NCBI RefSeq assembly: GCF_018449515.1
Contig: NZ_JAAVUQ010000007.1
Span: forward strand, 186,001-250,000
From: Caballeronia sp. dw_19
GTDB taxonomy: Bacteria; Pseudomonadota; Gammaproteobacteria; Burkholderiales; Burkholderiaceae
Reading direction: 5' to 3'
Length of the DNA stretch: 64,000 nucleotides
The translations under genes were made by a program, and so were the position numbers. Shown here one piece after another: positions 63,560 to 64,000 of the stretch (positions are counted from its first letter, which is position 1; every line of letters begins with the position of its first letter). A model generated the notes under the pieces. It was not told where the DNA came from. It did no database searches and worked only from the letters and a program-made list of their open reading frames with translations.

Positions 63560-64000
63560 ATGAATAAGGTTTATAAGTCGGTCTGGAATGAATCAATTGG
63601 TGCATGGGTGGCGGTTTCGGAGAATAGTCCGGCGCGGGGCAAATCTTCGTCAAAGAAAATAGTCGCTGCCGCGGTGCTGGTCGCCAGTGCTGGAGCGTCA
63701 TTGGATGCTATGGCAAGCGGTAACGGGACGCAGATCGGTGGTTGTGCGAACACCGATAACGCTGGTGCTACCCCCAGCTCCTCTATCGCAATCGACGGGG
63801 CAGCCCCCGGGTTTTGCGCGAATGCTACCGGAGTTAGTTCGGTCGCGATCGGATCCTCTTCTACAGCAGGCGGTGCCGGCACTGGTACAGATATAAACGG
63901 TCTTGGAGCAGGAGATTGGGATCAGACGGCATTTGGCGTGCGGACCAGCGCAACTGCACGTTCGGCCACGGCTGTGGGCAGCGACGCGGCGGCAAGCGGA
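63560..64000 (+). CDS. Trimeric autotransporter adhesin (YadA-like), 3' part outside the window
   Basis: 147 codons are visible without a stop, to the last base. The N-terminus MNKVYKSVWNESIGAWVAVSE is an extended signal peptide region (ESPR) of type V secretion, followed by a hydrophobic signal core (VAAAVLVASAG). The mature part is Gly/Ala/Ser/Thr-rich with head-type repeats such as SVAIGSSS, TAFGVRTSATA and TAVGSDAAASG. Such proteins form trimeric surface adhesins with a C-terminal YadA anchor that must lie past the window. AGGA lies before the ATG. Confidence 0.9.
   Translation, partial: MNKVYKSVWNESIGAWVAVSENSPARGKSSSKKIVAAAVLVASAGASLDAMASGNGTQIGGCANTDNAGATPSSSIAIDGAAPGFCANATGVSSVAIGSSSTAGGAGTGTDINGLGAGDWDQTAFGVRTSATARSATAVGSDAAASG

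Noticed and set aside
1-64000. CRISPR array or complete insertion sequence
   Set aside because: No regularly spaced repeats and no transposase with terminal inverted repeats were seen on either strand.

Overview
The window looks like a chromosomal segment of a GC-rich betaproteobacterium of the family Burkholderiaceae (Paraburkholderia/Caballeronia-like). This rests on gene content and order: rpsF-priB-rpsR-rplI-dnaB, sbp-cysTWA followed by a CysB-type regulator, gcl-hyi-glxR beside a divergent LysR gene, two LexA boxes before lexA, and the ESPR-type start of a trimeric autotransporter. No species call is possible from sequence reading alone.

Layout. 1-9.4 kb: the end of arnD, bcp, a PhoH/PIN ATPase, an NlpC/P60 lipoprotein, a catalytically odd SDR protein, a PiT phosphate transporter with its DUF47 partner, and chromosomal dnaB. 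9.4-11 kb: a ribosomal protein/primosome operon. 11-16 kb: glyoxylate carboligase pathway and a BON-LysM protein. 16.6-24.4 kb: an unrecognised Rossmann-like protein, a GNAT acetyltransferase, asparaginase and the sulfate import cluster. 24.6-36 kb: lexA, two unknown proteins, uspA, a NodIJ-type exporter, gnd-tkt, an aldo-keto reductase and an MFS pump. 36-37.2 kb: dusA and tRNA-His.

37,146-55,293 is an integrated mobile element of about 18.1 kb in the 3' half of tRNA-His. It is bounded by a 60-bp perfect direct repeat and has a tyrosine integrase next to the right repeat. Nearly all its genes lie on the minus strand. The right two thirds carry phage-type replication and regulation genes (its own DnaB, a wHTH replication protein, small HTH proteins, an XRE regulator). 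No capsid, tail or lysis gene was recognised. The left third is a defence cargo: a complete type I restriction-modification system (hsdR, hsdM, hsdS) followed by a protein that joins a Schlafen-type AlbA_2 domain, a GHKL-like ATPase, a winged helix and a C-terminal RNA recognition motif (RRM). That RRM fusion is the best candidate here for an undescribed system. The element resembles a phage satellite or a stripped prophage.

Just beyond the right repeat lie remains of older accessory DNA: a gene read in one frame but broken by two TAG codons (zinc ribbon to SEC-C motif), a frameshifted integrase C-terminus, and a RelE/XRE toxin-antitoxin pair. The rest (57.5-64 kb) is ordinary chromosome: small secreted and membrane proteins, a 3-hydroxyisobutyryl-CoA hydrolase-like enzyme, a TetR regulator, a DUF1488 cluster, an SMR pump, a UPF0303 protein, and the start of a trimeric autotransporter adhesin that runs off the window.
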